Positions 26,235 to 35,833 are shown, counted from the first letter of the stretch. The stretch: DNA of 64,000 nucleotides from Streptomyces seoulensis (GCA_013364255.1 CP054936.1:3254853-3318852); one strand, 5' to 3'. Made by a program: numbers and translations. The notes: generated by a model not told the origin, from the letters alone.

Positions 26235-26974
26235 TGACCACCGTCCGGCTTCCCCTGTTCCCGCTGAACTCCGTGCTGTTCCCGGGACTGGTGCTCCCGT
26301 TGAACGTCTTCGAGGAGCGCTACCGCGCGATGATGCGCGCCCTGCTGAAGACCCCGGAGGACGAACCGCGCCGGTTCGCCGTCGTGGCGATCCGCGACGG
26401 CCACGAGGTGGCCCCGAGCGCCCCGGGCCTGCCCGACGCGACGGCGGTGACCGACACCGGCCCCGCCGCCGGGTTCGGCGCCGACCCGGTCCGGGCGTTC
26501 CACGGGGTGGGCTGCGTGGCGGACGCGGCGACCGTACGGGAGCGGGCCGACGGCACCTTCGAGGTGCTGGCGACCGGCACGACCCGGGTGCGGCTGCTGT
26601 CGGTGGACGCCTCGGGGCCGTATCTGACGGCGGAGCTGGAGGAGCTGCCCGACGAGTCCGGCGACGAGGCGGGCGCGCTGGCCGAGGGGGTGCTGCGGTC
26701 CTTCCGGCAGTACCAGAAGCGGCTGGCGGGCGCGCGGGAGCGGTCGCTGGCCACCGGAGCGGAGCTGCCCGACGAGCCGAATGTGGTGTCGTACCTGGTG
26801 GCGGCGGCGATGGTGCTGGACACGCCGACCAAGCAGCGGCTGCTCCAGGCGCCGGACACCGCCTCGCGGCTGCGTGACGAGCTGCGGCTGCTGCGGGCGG
26901 AGACGGCGATCATCCGCAACCTGCCGTCGCTGCCGTCGCCCGAGCTGACGCGCGCCCCCACCAGCCTGAACTGA
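26234..26974 (+). CDS. LON peptidase substrate-binding domain protein
   Basis: A 246-residue protein made only of the N-terminal Lon domain: LPLFPLNSVLFPGLVLPLNVFEERYR at the start, GVGCVADAATVRERADGTFEVLATGTTRVRLL in the middle and a helical C-terminus ending in a threonine-rich tail. It has no AAA or protease domain, as in other stand-alone actinobacterial LON-SB proteins, whose role is probably substrate recognition. GTG 26234 starts the conserved part. A YbaK gene follows 32 bases later and may be co-transcribed. Confidence 0.87.
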   Translation: MTTVRLPLFPLNSVLFPGLVLPLNVFEERYRAMMRALLKTPEDEPRRFAVVAIRDGHEVAPSAPGLPDATAVTDTGPAAGFGADPVRAFHGVGCVADAATVRERADGTFEVLATGTTRVRLLSVDASGPYLTAELEELPDESGDEAGALAEGVLRSFRQYQKRLAGARERSLATGAELPDEPNVVSYLVAAAMVLDTPTKQRLLQAPDTASRLRDELRLLRAETAIIRNLPSLPSPELTRAPTSLN

Positions 26975-27006
26975 CGTACGAACGCGGAGGGAAGCCGGGG
27001 CCGCCC

Positions 27007-27510
27007 ATGGCGAAGAAGGCGAAGAAACAGCAGCAGTCCGCGGGGACGCCGGCGACGGTGGCCCTGACCGCGGCGGGCGTGGACTTCACCGTCCACGCCT
27101 ACGACCACGACCCCTCCCACCCCTCCTACGGCGAGGAGGCGGCCGAGGCGATGGGCGTCTCCCCGGACCGGGTGTTCAAGACCCTGGTCGCGGACGTGGA
27201 CGGGAGCCTGACGGTGGCCGTGGTCCCGGTGGCGGGGTCGCTGGACCTGAAGGCGCTGGCGTCGGCGGTCGGCGGCAAGCGGGCGGCGATGGCGGACCCG
27301 GCGCTCGCCGAGCGCACCACCGGCTACGTCCGGGGCGGCATCTCCCCGCTGGGCCAGCGCAAGCGGCTCCCCACGGTCCTGGACGCCTCGGCGACGGGGC
27401 ATCCCACGATCTGCGTCTCGGCCGGCCGCCGCGGCCTGGAGGTCGAGCTGTCCCCCGCCGACCTGGCCGCCCTGACCCACGCCGCCCTGGCCCCCATCGG
27501 CCGGAGTTGA
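27007..27510 (+). CDS. ybaK: Cys-tRNA(Pro) deacylase, YbaK/EbsC type
   Basis: YbaK hydrolyses mischarged Cys-tRNA(Pro) and related aminoacyl-tRNAs. The 167-residue protein starts MAKKAKKQQQSAG and shows FTVHAYDHDP, VFKTLVADVDG with the conserved Lys, AVVPVAGSLDLKALASAVG and GYVRGGISPLGQRKRLPTVLD, the hallmark region of the fold. The gene is convergent with the membrane-protein gene 7 bases downstream. Confidence 0.9.
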   Translation: MAKKAKKQQQSAGTPATVALTAAGVDFTVHAYDHDPSHPSYGEEAAEAMGVSPDRVFKTLVADVDGSLTVAVVPVAGSLDLKALASAVGGKRAAMADPALAERTTGYVRGGISPLGQRKRLPTVLDASATGHPTICVSAGRRGLEVELSPADLAALTHAALAPIGRS

Positions 27511-27517
27511 CCCGCCG

Positions 27518-28273
27518 CTACGTGCGCGGTGCGTGGTCGTAGCCGTACGGGTCCGGGTCGCGGGGGCCGAAGAGGGCGGTGAGGCCGAGGTGGATCACCA
27601 GGGCCGCCAGCGGCCACGCCAGCAGCGCGCCCTTCGCGCCCAGCTTCATCGGGGCGGAGAAGGTCACGCCCTTGCCCACCGCCTTGGCGTGCGCGATCAC
27701 GTCGTGCTCCGGGCCGAGCCACAGCCCGAGCCGCCACGCCAGCAGCGACCCGAGCAGCCCGCCCACGCACAGCGCCACCACCAGCGGCACTCCCCCGCGC
27801 CTGCGCAGCAGGAAGACGACGACCGCGCTCAGCGCGCCGAGGGCCAGCGCGAGCAGAGTGAACGTTCCGTCCACGCCGATCGCCTGCTCGCCCTCGGAGT
27901 CCTTGAGGTAGACCACCCAGCTGTTGTCCGACACCTCGCCGACCAGCGGCACCCTGGGCGCCAGCCAGAGCCACAGCAGCCCCAGCAGCACCCCGCCGAG
28001 CGCCACGGCCACCGTGATCACGGCGGCCTCCCGCAGCTCGGTCCGTATCCCGGGGCCGTCCTGCCCGTACGGCGATCCCGTCGCCCCGCCGCCCGCCACC
28101 GGCGCCTGCCAGTCGGGGCCCGGCGCGGCCTGGGCGCCGGGCGCCTCGGGCGCCTCGGGCGCGTGGTCCGCGGGCTCCGGCTGCGGCTGCGGAGTCTGCG
28201 CCGACTCGCCGGGCCGGGAGGGGTGGGACGGCCGCCCGTGCGGCGGCGGAGGTGGAGTCAACGGAGAGGTCAC
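27518..28273 (-). CDS. Hypothetical membrane protein next to an ABC exporter
   Basis: A 251-residue protein with an 80-residue Pro/Ala/Gln-rich cytoplasmic N-terminus and four membrane helices (AAVITVAVALGGVLLGLLWLW, FTLLALALGALSAVVVFLL, VPLVVALCVGGLLGSLLAW, LLAWPLAALVIHLGLTALF). Between the first two helices is a short extracytoplasmic segment with WVVYLKDSEGEQ. The C-terminal YGYDHAPRT is cytoplasmic. It is 34 bases downstream of the ABC permease on the same strand, so it may be part of that operon. Function not recognised. Confidence 0.72.
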   Translation of the reverse strand: MTSPLTPPPPPHGRPSHPSRPGESAQTPQPQPEPADHAPEAPEAPGAQAAPGPDWQAPVAGGGATGSPYGQDGPGIRTELREAAVITVAVALGGVLLGLLWLWLAPRVPLVGEVSDNSWVVYLKDSEGEQAIGVDGTFTLLALALGALSAVVVFLLRRRGGVPLVVALCVGGLLGSLLAWRLGLWLGPEHDVIAHAKAVGKGVTFSAPMKLGAKGALLAWPLAALVIHLGLTALFGPRDPDPYGYDHAPRT

Positions 28274-28307
28274 CCTGCCATCGTGCCAGTTGGCTCCGGA
28301 GGCCGCG

Positions 28308-29204
28308 TCACCGGACGGCCGCCCGGCGGTAGGCCCAGGTGGCCACGGCCAGCGAGATCACGCCCACCCCGGCGCACACGGCCATGTCCACGGCGACGTA
28401 CGCCCAGTCGGGCCGCTCGGCGAAGGTCCGCGCGTACGCCTCCACGCCGTACGTCGACGGCAGCAGGTCCCGGGCCAGCCGTACGACCCCCGGCATCCGG
28501 TCCGGCGGCAGGACGCCCAGCAGCAGCGCCGCCGACATTCCCAACTGGCCCAGCAAGGTGGCCAGTTCCGGGCGCGGCGCGAGCAGCCCGCAGGCGGCCC
28601 CGAGACCGGAGAGCGCGGCCCCCGCGAGCGGGATCACCGCCACCAGCACCCACAGGTTGCCCAGCGGCAGCCCGAACAGCACGCAGCCGAGGACGGCGGT
28701 GACGAGCGTGCCCGGCACCGTGAAGGAGGCGTAGGCGGCCGCCGCGCCCAGCACCACGGCCGCCGGCGGCACGGGCAGCGTCGCGTAGTGGTCGAGGCCG
28801 CCGCTGAAGCGCAGCTGGCCGAAGTACTGCGAGAGCAGGTTGAGCGCGACGTAGGCGACGACGACGATCGAGGCGCCGGCCACCACGAAGTGCGCCTCGC
28901 CGCCGCCGCTGACCACGCCCCGCATCATGATCATGATGCCGACGGACTGGAAGGTCGCCACGAACAGCAGCGGGATCCGCGCCACCCGCGCCCGGGACAG
29001 CTGGGCCCGGTAGACGGCCGCCAGCGACGGCCACAGCCGCGCCCGCGGCCCCAGCTCGGCGGCCGCCGTCCGTCCGGCGCCGCCGCGCGGTCCGGTCACC
29101 GTGGGGGCCGGCGCCTCGGCGGCCGGCACGTCGGCGGGTACGACACTCACGTCGAACTGCTCCTCTTCCCCGCGTCCCACGTGACGCAGTCCGGCACGGC
29201 TCAC
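28308..29204 (-). CDS. ABC-2 type transporter permease
   Basis: A 298-residue protein with a soluble N-terminus of about 60 residues and six membrane helices typical of the ABC-2 family (AHFVVAGASIVVVAYVALNL, AVVLGAAAAYASFTVPGTL, LWVLVAVIPLAGAALSGLG, and others). The segment LGQLGMSAALLLGVLPPDRMPGVVRLARDLLPSTYGVEA is characteristic. GTG 29204 overlaps the stop of the ATPase gene (GTGA), so the two subunits are made together. The substrate is unknown; such pairs often export drugs or lipids. Confidence 0.87.
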   Translation of the reverse strand: MSRAGLRHVGRGEEEQFDVSVVPADVPAAEAPAPTVTGPRGGAGRTAAAELGPRARLWPSLAAVYRAQLSRARVARIPLLFVATFQSVGIMIMMRGVVSGGGEAHFVVAGASIVVVAYVALNLLSQYFGQLRFSGGLDHYATLPVPPAAVVLGAAAAYASFTVPGTLVTAVLGCVLFGLPLGNLWVLVAVIPLAGAALSGLGAACGLLAPRPELATLLGQLGMSAALLLGVLPPDRMPGVVRLARDLLPSTYGVEAYARTFAERPDWAYVAVDMAVCAGVGVISLAVATWAYRRAAVR

Positions 29205-30220
29205 GCCTTCACCAGCCCCTGCCGGGCGGCGCCGCCCAGCGCGAGGTACACGTCCTCCAGGCTGGGCGTGGCGAGGGTGAAGTCGTCCAGGGCGGTGAAG
29301 GCGGCCCCGCCGGTCACCGTCGCCACGGCGGCGCGGGCCTCCTCGGGCGCCAGGCGCAGCGTCCAGCGGCGCCCTGACTCCACCGCGCGCTCGCGCAGCG
29401 CGGCGACCTCCGGCACCTCCAGCGGCGCCCGCTCCCGCCACACCAGCTCGACCCGCACCTCGCCGGAGACCCGCTCCTTGAGGCCGGCCGGGGTGTCGCA
29501 GGCGATGACCCGGCCGCCGTCCAGGACGGCGACCCGGTCGAGGACCGTCTCGGCCTCGATGACGTTGTGGGTGACCAGCAGGACGGTCGTGCCGCGTTCG
29601 GCGCGCCGCCGGTCGACGGCGCCCCACACCGCCCGCCGGGCCACCGGGTCCATGCCGGTGGTGGGTTCGTCCAGCACCAGCAGCGGCCGTTCGCCGACCA
29701 GCGCGGCGGCGAAGCAGGCGAGCCGCCGCTGGCCGCCGGACAGCTTCTTCAGCGCGCGGCCGGCGAGCGCGGTCAGGCCCAGCTCCTCCAGGACGGCGTC
29801 CCGTTCGGCGCGGGCCCGGGCGGCGGGCAGGCCGCGCAGCCGTCCGGTGGTCTCGGCGGCCAGCGAGACGGTCAGCTCGTCCAGGGCCCCGGACTCCTGG
29901 CCGAGGTAGGCCAGCAGGCGGGCGGCGCGCTCGGGGTGCGCCACGATGTCGTGGCCGAGGATCTCGACGGCGCCCCGGTCGGGGCGCATCAGGCCGGTGA
30001 GCTGCCGTACGAGGGTGGACTTGCCGGCGCCGTTCGGGCCGAGCAGGCCGAAGATCTCGCCGCGCCGGACGTCGAGCGCGACGTCGTCGCTGGCGCGCAC
30101 CTCGGGTGTGCCGGGCGCGCCGCGCCGGCCGCGGGCGGCGGGGTAGGTCTTGGTCAGTCCGCGCACCGCGCACACGACGTCGTCTCCGGGCCGAAGTGCC
30201 TGTGCCACGCGCGTACTCAC
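29201..30220 (-). CDS. ABC transporter ATP-binding protein
   Basis: A 339-residue ATPase of the drug-export class. It has Walker A GLLGPNGAGKSTLVRQ, Q-loop YLGQESGALDELT, signature LSGGQRRLA, Walker B LLVLDEPTTGMDP and the switch histidine LLVTHN. Past residue 240 is the C-terminal extension usual in DrrA-like exporters, ending TLATPSLEDVYLALGG. GTG 30220 starts just before the nucleotide-binding fold. It is the first gene of the exporter operon. Confidence 0.92.
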   Translation of the reverse strand: MSTRVAQALRPGDDVVCAVRGLTKTYPAARGRRGAPGTPEVRASDDVALDVRRGEIFGLLGPNGAGKSTLVRQLTGLMRPDRGAVEILGHDIVAHPERAARLLAYLGQESGALDELTVSLAAETTGRLRGLPAARARAERDAVLEELGLTALAGRALKKLSGGQRRLACFAAALVGERPLLVLDEPTTGMDPVARRAVWGAVDRRRAERGTTVLLVTHNVIEAETVLDRVAVLDGGRVIACDTPAGLKERVSGEVRVELVWRERAPLEVPEVAALRERAVESGRRWTLRLAPEEARAAVATVTGGAAFTALDDFTLATPSLEDVYLALGGAARQGLVKA

Positions 30221-30285
30221 AAGGGACGAGGGTACGGGGTCGGTGCGCTTTACTCGTCCTTGGGGCGTCCGCTCCCGGTTCTTCC

Positions 30286-30309
30286 CGGCCCGGCCGGTCG
30301 GCCGGGCCG
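30286..30309 (-). terminator. Hairpin between the NYN gene and the ABC operon
   Basis: Perfect 10-bp stem (30286-30295 with 30300-30309) with a 4-nt loop, 16 bases below the NYN-protein stop codon. It probably terminates NYN transcription before the ABC operon. Confidence 0.65.
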
Positions 30310-30324
30310 TCGCCCACCTGGTGC

Positions 30325-31563
30325 TCAGTCGCCCGCCGGGGCGTGTTCGACGCCGGTGCGCACGTCGATCTCGCGCCAGAAGCCGGCCCGGATGGCGTAG
30401 CGGTCGTTCTCGTCGATCTGGTCGTCCTTGTGGGCGAGGAGGCCGAAGCGGGCGGCGTAGCGCAGCAGCTCGCCGTCGACGCGGTGCGGGACCCGCGGGT
30501 ACATCGAGGACAGCTTCTCCAGGTGGCCCTGGTCGCCGAGCCGCTCCACCCAGCGCCGGGCGAACACCTGTCCCACTTCGTACGGGTCGCCGCCGACGGT
30601 CGTGATGTCCTCCTCCCGGTCGGCCCACCGCTGCTCGGCGCTGGTCAGCTGGGCGAGGGTGGGCATGGCGGCGGCCTCGGCGGGTTCGGCGGCCGTGCCG
30701 GGCCGCTCCACCCAGCCGCGGTCGGAGGACCAGCGCAGGGTGGCCGAGGGCGGGTGCGGCGGCGCGGACGCCGGGGCGCCCGGGGCGCGCAGGGCGGCGA
30801 GGTCCTTGGGCGTGGGCACGCCCTTGGCGGCCGGCAGCCGCTCCCCGGCGCCGTCCCGGGGGCCCGCGCCGTCGGCCGCCGGGTGCGGCCGTTCGCCGGC
30901 CGGGCGCTCCCCGGCCGACGAGAGCGAGGACTCGGGCAGCGGCGCGGAGAGGATGGCGGCGATCTCGGGGCGGGGCACGGGCGGCGGCGCGCAGATCCCG
31001 CCGTACTCCTTGGCGCGGACCGCCTTGGTGATCCAGGCGCGGTCCAGCACCCGGCGTTCGTCGGCCTCGGCGACCAGGTCCTCGGACTGGTTGTAGTCGC
31101 CGTCGGCGGCCTGCACGGCCCACAGGTGGACGGCGACGCCGTGCTCCTTGGCGGCCATCATGCCGGGCAGCAGGTCGCCGTCGCCGGTGACGAGGACGAC
31201 GTCGGAGCAGGCGCGGTTGCGGGCGAGTTCGGTGAGTTCGGCGTGCATGGCCGCGTCCACGCCCTTCTGCGCCCAGCGTCCGTCGCTGCGGGTCAGCGCG
31301 CCGAGGCGGACGGTGACGCGGGGCATCACCCGCAGTCTGCGGTGCTCGGGCTGCGGTACGCGGTCGGGGGCGCCGTCGAACCAGTAGATGCGCAGCAGCG
31401 GCCGGCCGGTGTCGGACTCGGCCTGTTCGCGCAGTCGCTGGACGAGCGCGGCATGGTCGACGGTGATCCGGGAACGCGAGGGTTCCCCGGCGAGGAGGCT
31501 GGCGGCGGCCCCCAGCAGGTACCCGGCGTCCACCAGGACGATGCAGCGGTCCACGCGATCCAC
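30325..31563 (-). CDS. NYN-domain protein (PIN-like ribonuclease fold)
   Basis: A 412-residue protein. Residues 1-180 are a NYN/PIN-like domain, a fold of metal-dependent RNA nucleases, with acidic residues in LVDAGYLLGAA (D12), KGVDAAMHAELTELA and VTGDGDLLPGM. A 110-residue Pro/Ala-rich linker follows. Residues about 310-412 (RRWVERLGDQGHLEKLSSMYPRVPHRVD..) form a small OST-HTH/LOTUS-like helical segment. The combination suggests RNA binding and cleavage, but no partner is adjacent. The upstream gap to 31806 contains an AT-rich patch that may be its promoter. Confidence 0.78.
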   Translation of the reverse strand: MDRVDRCIVLVDAGYLLGAAASLLAGEPSRSRITVDHAALVQRLREQAESDTGRPLLRIYWFDGAPDRVPQPEHRRLRVMPRVTVRLGALTRSDGRWAQKGVDAAMHAELTELARNRACSDVVLVTGDGDLLPGMMAAKEHGVAVHLWAVQAADGDYNQSEDLVAEADERRVLDRAWITKAVRAKEYGGICAPPPVPRPEIAAILSAPLPESSLSSAGERPAGERPHPAADGAGPRDGAGERLPAAKGVPTPKDLAALRAPGAPASAPPHPPSATLRWSSDRGWVERPGTAAEPAEAAAMPTLAQLTSAEQRWADREEDITTVGGDPYEVGQVFARRWVERLGDQGHLEKLSSMYPRVPHRVDGELLRYAARFGLLAHKDDQIDENDRYAIRAGFWREIDVRTGVEHAPAGD

Positions 31564-31805
31564 CCTCTTTCCGGGGAGGTTGTTTCGGGTTTTGTTGCTC
31601 GGGGTTTCGCTTCGGGCTTGTTTCGAGTCTGCCCGACCGCGCCGGGGTTAACGGCCCGAACTCGATCTTCGGCGTGGCGTTTCCGGGTCCGACGGCCCGA
31701 CGACCCTTGTCACATACGGTAATTATCCGACATGCGTTCATTGTCGGCGTGTGTGAGTCTGGTCGCGGCCCTGGCCCCTAGATCCCCCGCAGGAGGTTGA
31801 TCACC

Positions 31806-31979
31806 ATGGCCAAGAACCGCAAGCAGGACCGCAGCCGGCAGAAGACGTCCGTGGCCGCGAACGGCCCTCGGGACACGGAGCACTCCGTGACGGAGCCGCA
31901 GCCCGAGCACCACGCGCCGCAGCTGAGTCCCACCGACGTGGCCCGCAAGGGACGTCAGAAGCGCTTCGGCCACAACTGA
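31806..31979 (+). CDS. Small basic conserved hypothetical protein
   Basis: A 57-residue charged protein, MAKNRKQDRSRQKTS at the start and ARKGRQKRFGHN at the end, with a central acidic/His part. AGGAGG lies 9-10 bases before ATG 31806, a strong ribosome site; the TTG at 31797 is less likely. Such short KNRKQDR proteins recur in streptomycetes and may bind nucleic acid, which is a guess from composition. It is followed by a strong terminator. Confidence 0.75.
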   Translation: MAKNRKQDRSRQKTSVAANGPRDTEHSVTEPQPEHHAPQLSPTDVARKGRQKRFGHN

Positions 31980-32025
31980 TGTGAGGTGCGCGGGCCGTTG
32001 AGCGTGCTCTGAGCCCCGGTACCGA

Positions 32026-32062
32026 GAGGGGGCGTACCCGATGCGCACGGGTACGCCCCCTC
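32026..32062. terminator. Strong bidirectional terminator
   Basis: Perfect 15-bp stem (32026-32040 with 32048-32062) and a 7-nt loop, followed on the plus strand by CTTTT. It lies between the small basic protein gene and the end of dnaE. Confidence 0.9.
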
Positions 32063-32078
32063 CTTTTCGCTCCCGGTC

Positions 32079-35000
32079 TCAGCCGGCCAGGCAGGACGGG
32101 CCGAGGAGCACCTTCAGATCGCCGAAGAGGGCGGGGTCGGGCTTCACCCGGTGCCGGTCGAGACGCAGCACCGTCGTCCTGGTCGGGCCCTGGAGCTTGA
32201 TGCGGACCTCGCTCTCGCCCCGGTGGTGGGTGAGGATCTCGCCGAGGCGGCTGATCATCGGCGGGGTGACGCGGGTGGCCGGGATGGTGAGCACCACGGG
32301 GGCGTTCGCGCCGGCGTGGGAGAGGTCGGGGACCTGGAGTTCCATGGCGACCAGTCGCGGCACGTCCTCGCGCTTGTCGAGCCGGCCCTTGACGAACACC
32401 ACGGCGTCCTCGACGAGTTGGGTGGACACCAGCTGGTAGGTCGCCGGGAAGAACATGCACTCGATGGAGCCGGCCAGGTCCTCGACGGTGGCGATCGCCC
32501 AGGCGTTGCCCTGCTTGGTCATCTTGCGCTGGAGGCCCGAGATGATGCCGCCGATGGTGACGACCGCGCCGTCGGCGTGCTCGCCGCCGGTGAGCTGGGA
32601 GATGCCGGCGTCGGCCTTGTCGGCGAGCACGTTCTCCAGGCCGAAGAGGGGGTGGTCGGAGACGTAGAGGCCGAGCATCTCCCGCTCCTGGGCGAGCAGG
32701 TAGGTCTTGTCCCACTCGTCCGGGGAGAACTCCACGTCGAGCCCGAAGCCGGGCTCGCCGCTGGTCTCCTCGCCCATCCCGCCGAAGAGGTCGAACTGGC
32801 CCTCGGCCTCCTTGCGCTTGACCGCGACCACGGTGTCGATCATCGGTTCGTACTGCGCGGTGAGGCCCTTGCGGGTGTGGCCCATGGTGTCGAAGGCGCC
32901 GGCCTTGATCAGCGACTCGGTGGTGCGCTTGTTGCAGACCACGGCCTCGACCTTGTCGAGGTAGTCGGGGAAGGAGGAGTACTTCCCCTTGGCCTTGCGG
33001 GACTTGATGATCGACTCGACGACGTTCGTGCCGACGTTGCGGACGGCGGAGAGGCCGAAGAGGATCACGTCGTCGCCCTGGGCGGCGAAGTTCGACTCGG
33101 ACTCGTTGACGTTGGGCGGCAGCACCTTGATGCCCATGCGGCGGCACTCGTTGAGGTAGACCGCCGACTTGTCCTTGTCGTCCTTGACGGAGGTCAGCAG
33201 CGCGGCCATGTACTCAGCGGGGTGGTTGGCCTTGAGGTAGGCGGTCCAGTACGACACCAGGCCGTAGGCGGCCGAGTGGGCCTTGTTGAAGGCGTAGCCG
33301 GCGAACGGGACCAGCACGTCCCACAGCGCCTGGACGGCCTCGTCGCTGTAGCCGTTCCTCTTGGCGCCGGCCTGGAAGATGGTGAAGTTCTTGGCCAGCT
33401 CGTCGGGCTTCTTCTTGCCCATCACGCGGCGCAGGATGTCGGCCTCGCCGAGCGAGTAGCCGGCGATGATCTGGGCGGCCTTCTGCACCTGCTCCTGGTA
33501 GACGATCAGGCCGTAGGTGACGGCCAGGACCTCTTCCAGGGGCTCCGCCAGCTCCTTGTGGATCGGGGTGATCTCCTGGAGGCCGTTCTTGCGCAGCGCG
33601 TAGTTGGTGTGCGAGTCCATGCCCATGGGGCCCGGGCGGTACAGCGCGGACACGGCGGAGATGTCCTCGAAGTTGTCCGGCTTCATCAGGCGCAGCAGGG
33701 AGCGCATGGGGCCGCCGTCGAACTGGAAGACGCCAAGGGTGTCGCCGCGCTGGAGCAGTTCGAAGGTGGTGGGGTCGTCCAGCGGGAGGCCGAGGAGATC
33801 GATGTCGATCCCCTTGTTGGACTTCACCATCTTGACGGCGTCGTCCATGATCGTCAGGTTGCGCAGGCCGAGGAAGTCCATCTTCAGCAGGCCGAGCGAC
33901 TCGCAGCTCGGGTAGTCCCACTGGGTGATGGTCACGCCGTCGGTGTGCCGGACCCAGACCGGGACGTGCTCGGTGATGGTCTCGCTGGACATGATCACGC
34001 CGGCGGCGTGCACGCCCATCTGTCGCACCAGGCCCTCGACGCCCTTGGCGGTGTCGATGACCTTCTTCACGTCCGGCTCGTTCTCGTACATCGCGCGGAT
34101 CTCGCCGGCCTCGCTGTAGCGCGGGTGCGCGGGGTCGGTGATGCCGTTCAGGTCGATGCCCTTGCCGAGGACGTCGGCGGGCATGGCCTTGGTGAGGCGG
34201 TCGCCCATCGCGTACGGGTAGCCCAGCACGCGCGCGGAGTCCTTGATCGCGTTCTTGGCCTTGATCTTGCCGTAGGTGCCGATCATGGCGACCTTGTCGG
34301 CGCCGTACTTCTCCGTGACGTACCGGATCACCTCGACGCGCCTGCGCTCGTCGAAGTCGATGTCGACGTCGGGCATGGAGACGCGCTCGGGGTTGAGGAA
34401 CCGCTCGAAGATCAGGCCGTGCGGGATCGGGTCGAGGTCGGTGATGCCCATGGCGTAGGCGACGATCGAGCCGGCCGCCGAGCCGCGGCCGGGGCCGACG
34501 GCGATGCCGTTGTTCTTGGCCCACATGATGAAGTCGGCGACGACGAGGAAGTAGCCCGGGAACCCCATCTGGATGATGACGTCCATCTCGTACTCGACCT
34601 GCTTCTGACGGTCCTCGGGGATGCCGCCGGGGAAGCGGCGCTCCATGCCGCGGCGCACCTCCTCCTTGAACCAGGTGACCTCGGTGTAGCCCTCGGGGAT
34701 GTCGAACCTGGGCATGAGGTCGCGCTTCTCGAACATGCCCGCGGTGTCGACCATCTCGGCCACCAGGAGCGTGTTGGCGCAGCCCTGCTGCCAGGCGTCC
34801 GAGGAGTCGATGGCGTACATCTCGTCGGTGGACTTCAGGTAGTAGCCGGTGCCGTCGAACCGGAAGCGGTCGGGGTCGGAGAGGTTCTTGCCGGTCTGGA
34901 TGCACAGCAGCGCGTCGTGGGCGGTCGCCTCGTGCGCGTAGGTGTAGTGCGAGTCGTTGGTGACCAGCGGCGGGATGCCGAGCTTCCGGCCGATCTCCAG

Positions 35001-35618
35001 GAGGCCGTCGCGGACCCGGTGCTCGATGTCGATGCCGTGGTCCATCAGCTCCAGGAAGTAGCGGTCCTTGCCGAAGATGTCCTGGTAGTCGGCGGCCGCC
35101 TTCAGGGCCTCCTCGTCCTGGCCGAGGCGCAGCCGGGTCTGCACCTCGCCGGAGGGGCAGCCGGTGGAGGCGACGACGCCCTCGGACCACCGCGCGATGG
35201 TCTCCTTGTCCATGCGCGGCCACTTCTGGAGCCAGCCCTCGGCGTAGGCGTCGGAGGAGAGCCGGAAGATGTTGTGCAGGCCCGTGCTGTTGACCGCCCA
35301 CATCGTCTTGTGGGTGTAGCCGCCGGAGCCGGAGACGTCGTCGCGCTTCTGGTGCGGCTGCCCCCACTGGATCTTGCGCTTGTTGCGCCGGGACTCGGGG
35401 GCGACATACGCCTCGATGCCGATGATCGGGGTGATTCCGGCCTTCTTCGCGGTGTGGAAGAAGTCGTACGCCCCGTGCAGGTTGCCGTGGTCGGACATGG
35501 CGATGTGCGTCATGCCCATTTCATTGCAGGCGTCGAACATGTCCTTCAGCCGCGCGGCACCGTCCAGCAGCGAGTACTGGGTGTGGACGTGCAGGTGCGT
35601 GAACGGCGGCTTCGACAC
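32079..35618 (-). CDS. dnaE: DNA polymerase III alpha subunit
   Basis: The replicative polymerase catalytic subunit, 1179 residues. It has an N-terminal PHP domain with metal ligands intact (THLHVHTQYSLLDG, H8, H10, H12; and MSDHGNLHG), consistent with the proofreading exonuclease known for actinobacterial DnaE1. The palm motif GRGSAAGSIVAYA and MPDVDIDFDERRR carry the catalytic aspartates. A beta-clamp-binding motif GQFDLFGG is near residue 950, followed by an OB fold (VTIGGIISGLQRKMTKQGN). GTG 35618 is preceded by GAGGAGG. It is a single-gene unit. Confidence 0.97.
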   Translation of the reverse strand: MSKPPFTHLHVHTQYSLLDGAARLKDMFDACNEMGMTHIAMSDHGNLHGAYDFFHTAKKAGITPIIGIEAYVAPESRRNKRKIQWGQPHQKRDDVSGSGGYTHKTMWAVNSTGLHNIFRLSSDAYAEGWLQKWPRMDKETIARWSEGVVASTGCPSGEVQTRLRLGQDEEALKAAADYQDIFGKDRYFLELMDHGIDIEHRVRDGLLEIGRKLGIPPLVTNDSHYTYAHEATAHDALLCIQTGKNLSDPDRFRFDGTGYYLKSTDEMYAIDSSDAWQQGCANTLLVAEMVDTAGMFEKRDLMPRFDIPEGYTEVTWFKEEVRRGMERRFPGGIPEDRQKQVEYEMDVIIQMGFPGYFLVVADFIMWAKNNGIAVGPGRGSAAGSIVAYAMGITDLDPIPHGLIFERFLNPERVSMPDVDIDFDERRRVEVIRYVTEKYGADKVAMIGTYGKIKAKNAIKDSARVLGYPYAMGDRLTKAMPADVLGKGIDLNGITDPAHPRYSEAGEIRAMYENEPDVKKVIDTAKGVEGLVRQMGVHAAGVIMSSETITEHVPVWVRHTDGVTITQWDYPSCESLGLLKMDFLGLRNLTIMDDAVKMVKSNKGIDIDLLGLPLDDPTTFELLQRGDTLGVFQFDGGPMRSLLRLMKPDNFEDISAVSALYRPGPMGMDSHTNYALRKNGLQEITPIHKELAEPLEEVLAVTYGLIVYQEQVQKAAQIIAGYSLGEADILRRVMGKKKPDELAKNFTIFQAGAKRNGYSDEAVQALWDVLVPFAGYAFNKAHSAAYGLVSYWTAYLKANHPAEYMAALLTSVKDDKDKSAVYLNECRRMGIKVLPPNVNESESNFAAQGDDVILFGLSAVRNVGTNVVESIIKSRKAKGKYSSFPDYLDKVEAVVCNKRTTESLIKAGAFDTMGHTRKGLTAQYEPMIDTVVAVKRKEAEGQFDLFGGMGEETSGEPGFGLDVEFSPDEWDKTYLLAQEREMLGLYVSDHPLFGLENVLADKADAGISQLTGGEHADGAVVTIGGIISGLQRKMTKQGNAWAIATVEDLAGSIECMFFPATYQLVSTQLVEDAVVFVKGRLDKREDVPRLVAMELQVPDLSHAGANAPVVLTIPATRVTPPMISRLGEILTHHRGESEVRIKLQGPTRTTVLRLDRHRVKPDPALFGDLKVLLGPSCLAG

Positions 35619-35833
35619 GGTTCGGCCTCCTCGGGAACGGCATGGCGGCGGGTCGGACAAGTCTGGGGGTCAGCGTCGAAGTCTATGCCCCGCCACTGAC
35701 ACCCGGGCCGCCCCGCCGCGTACCTTCATGCGCAGCGGAGGCGGGCACTCCCGGGCGGCGCCGGACGTTGGGCTCCCGGGGGAAGGCCCGTCCCCACCCG
35801 TCACGTACCACCTGTACCAGGAGGCATCCCGCG

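Noticed and set aside
31690..31740. AT-rich patch with TAATTAT as a defined promoter
   Set aside because: A -35 element at proper spacing could not be found on either strand, so I mention it only as a possible promoter area.
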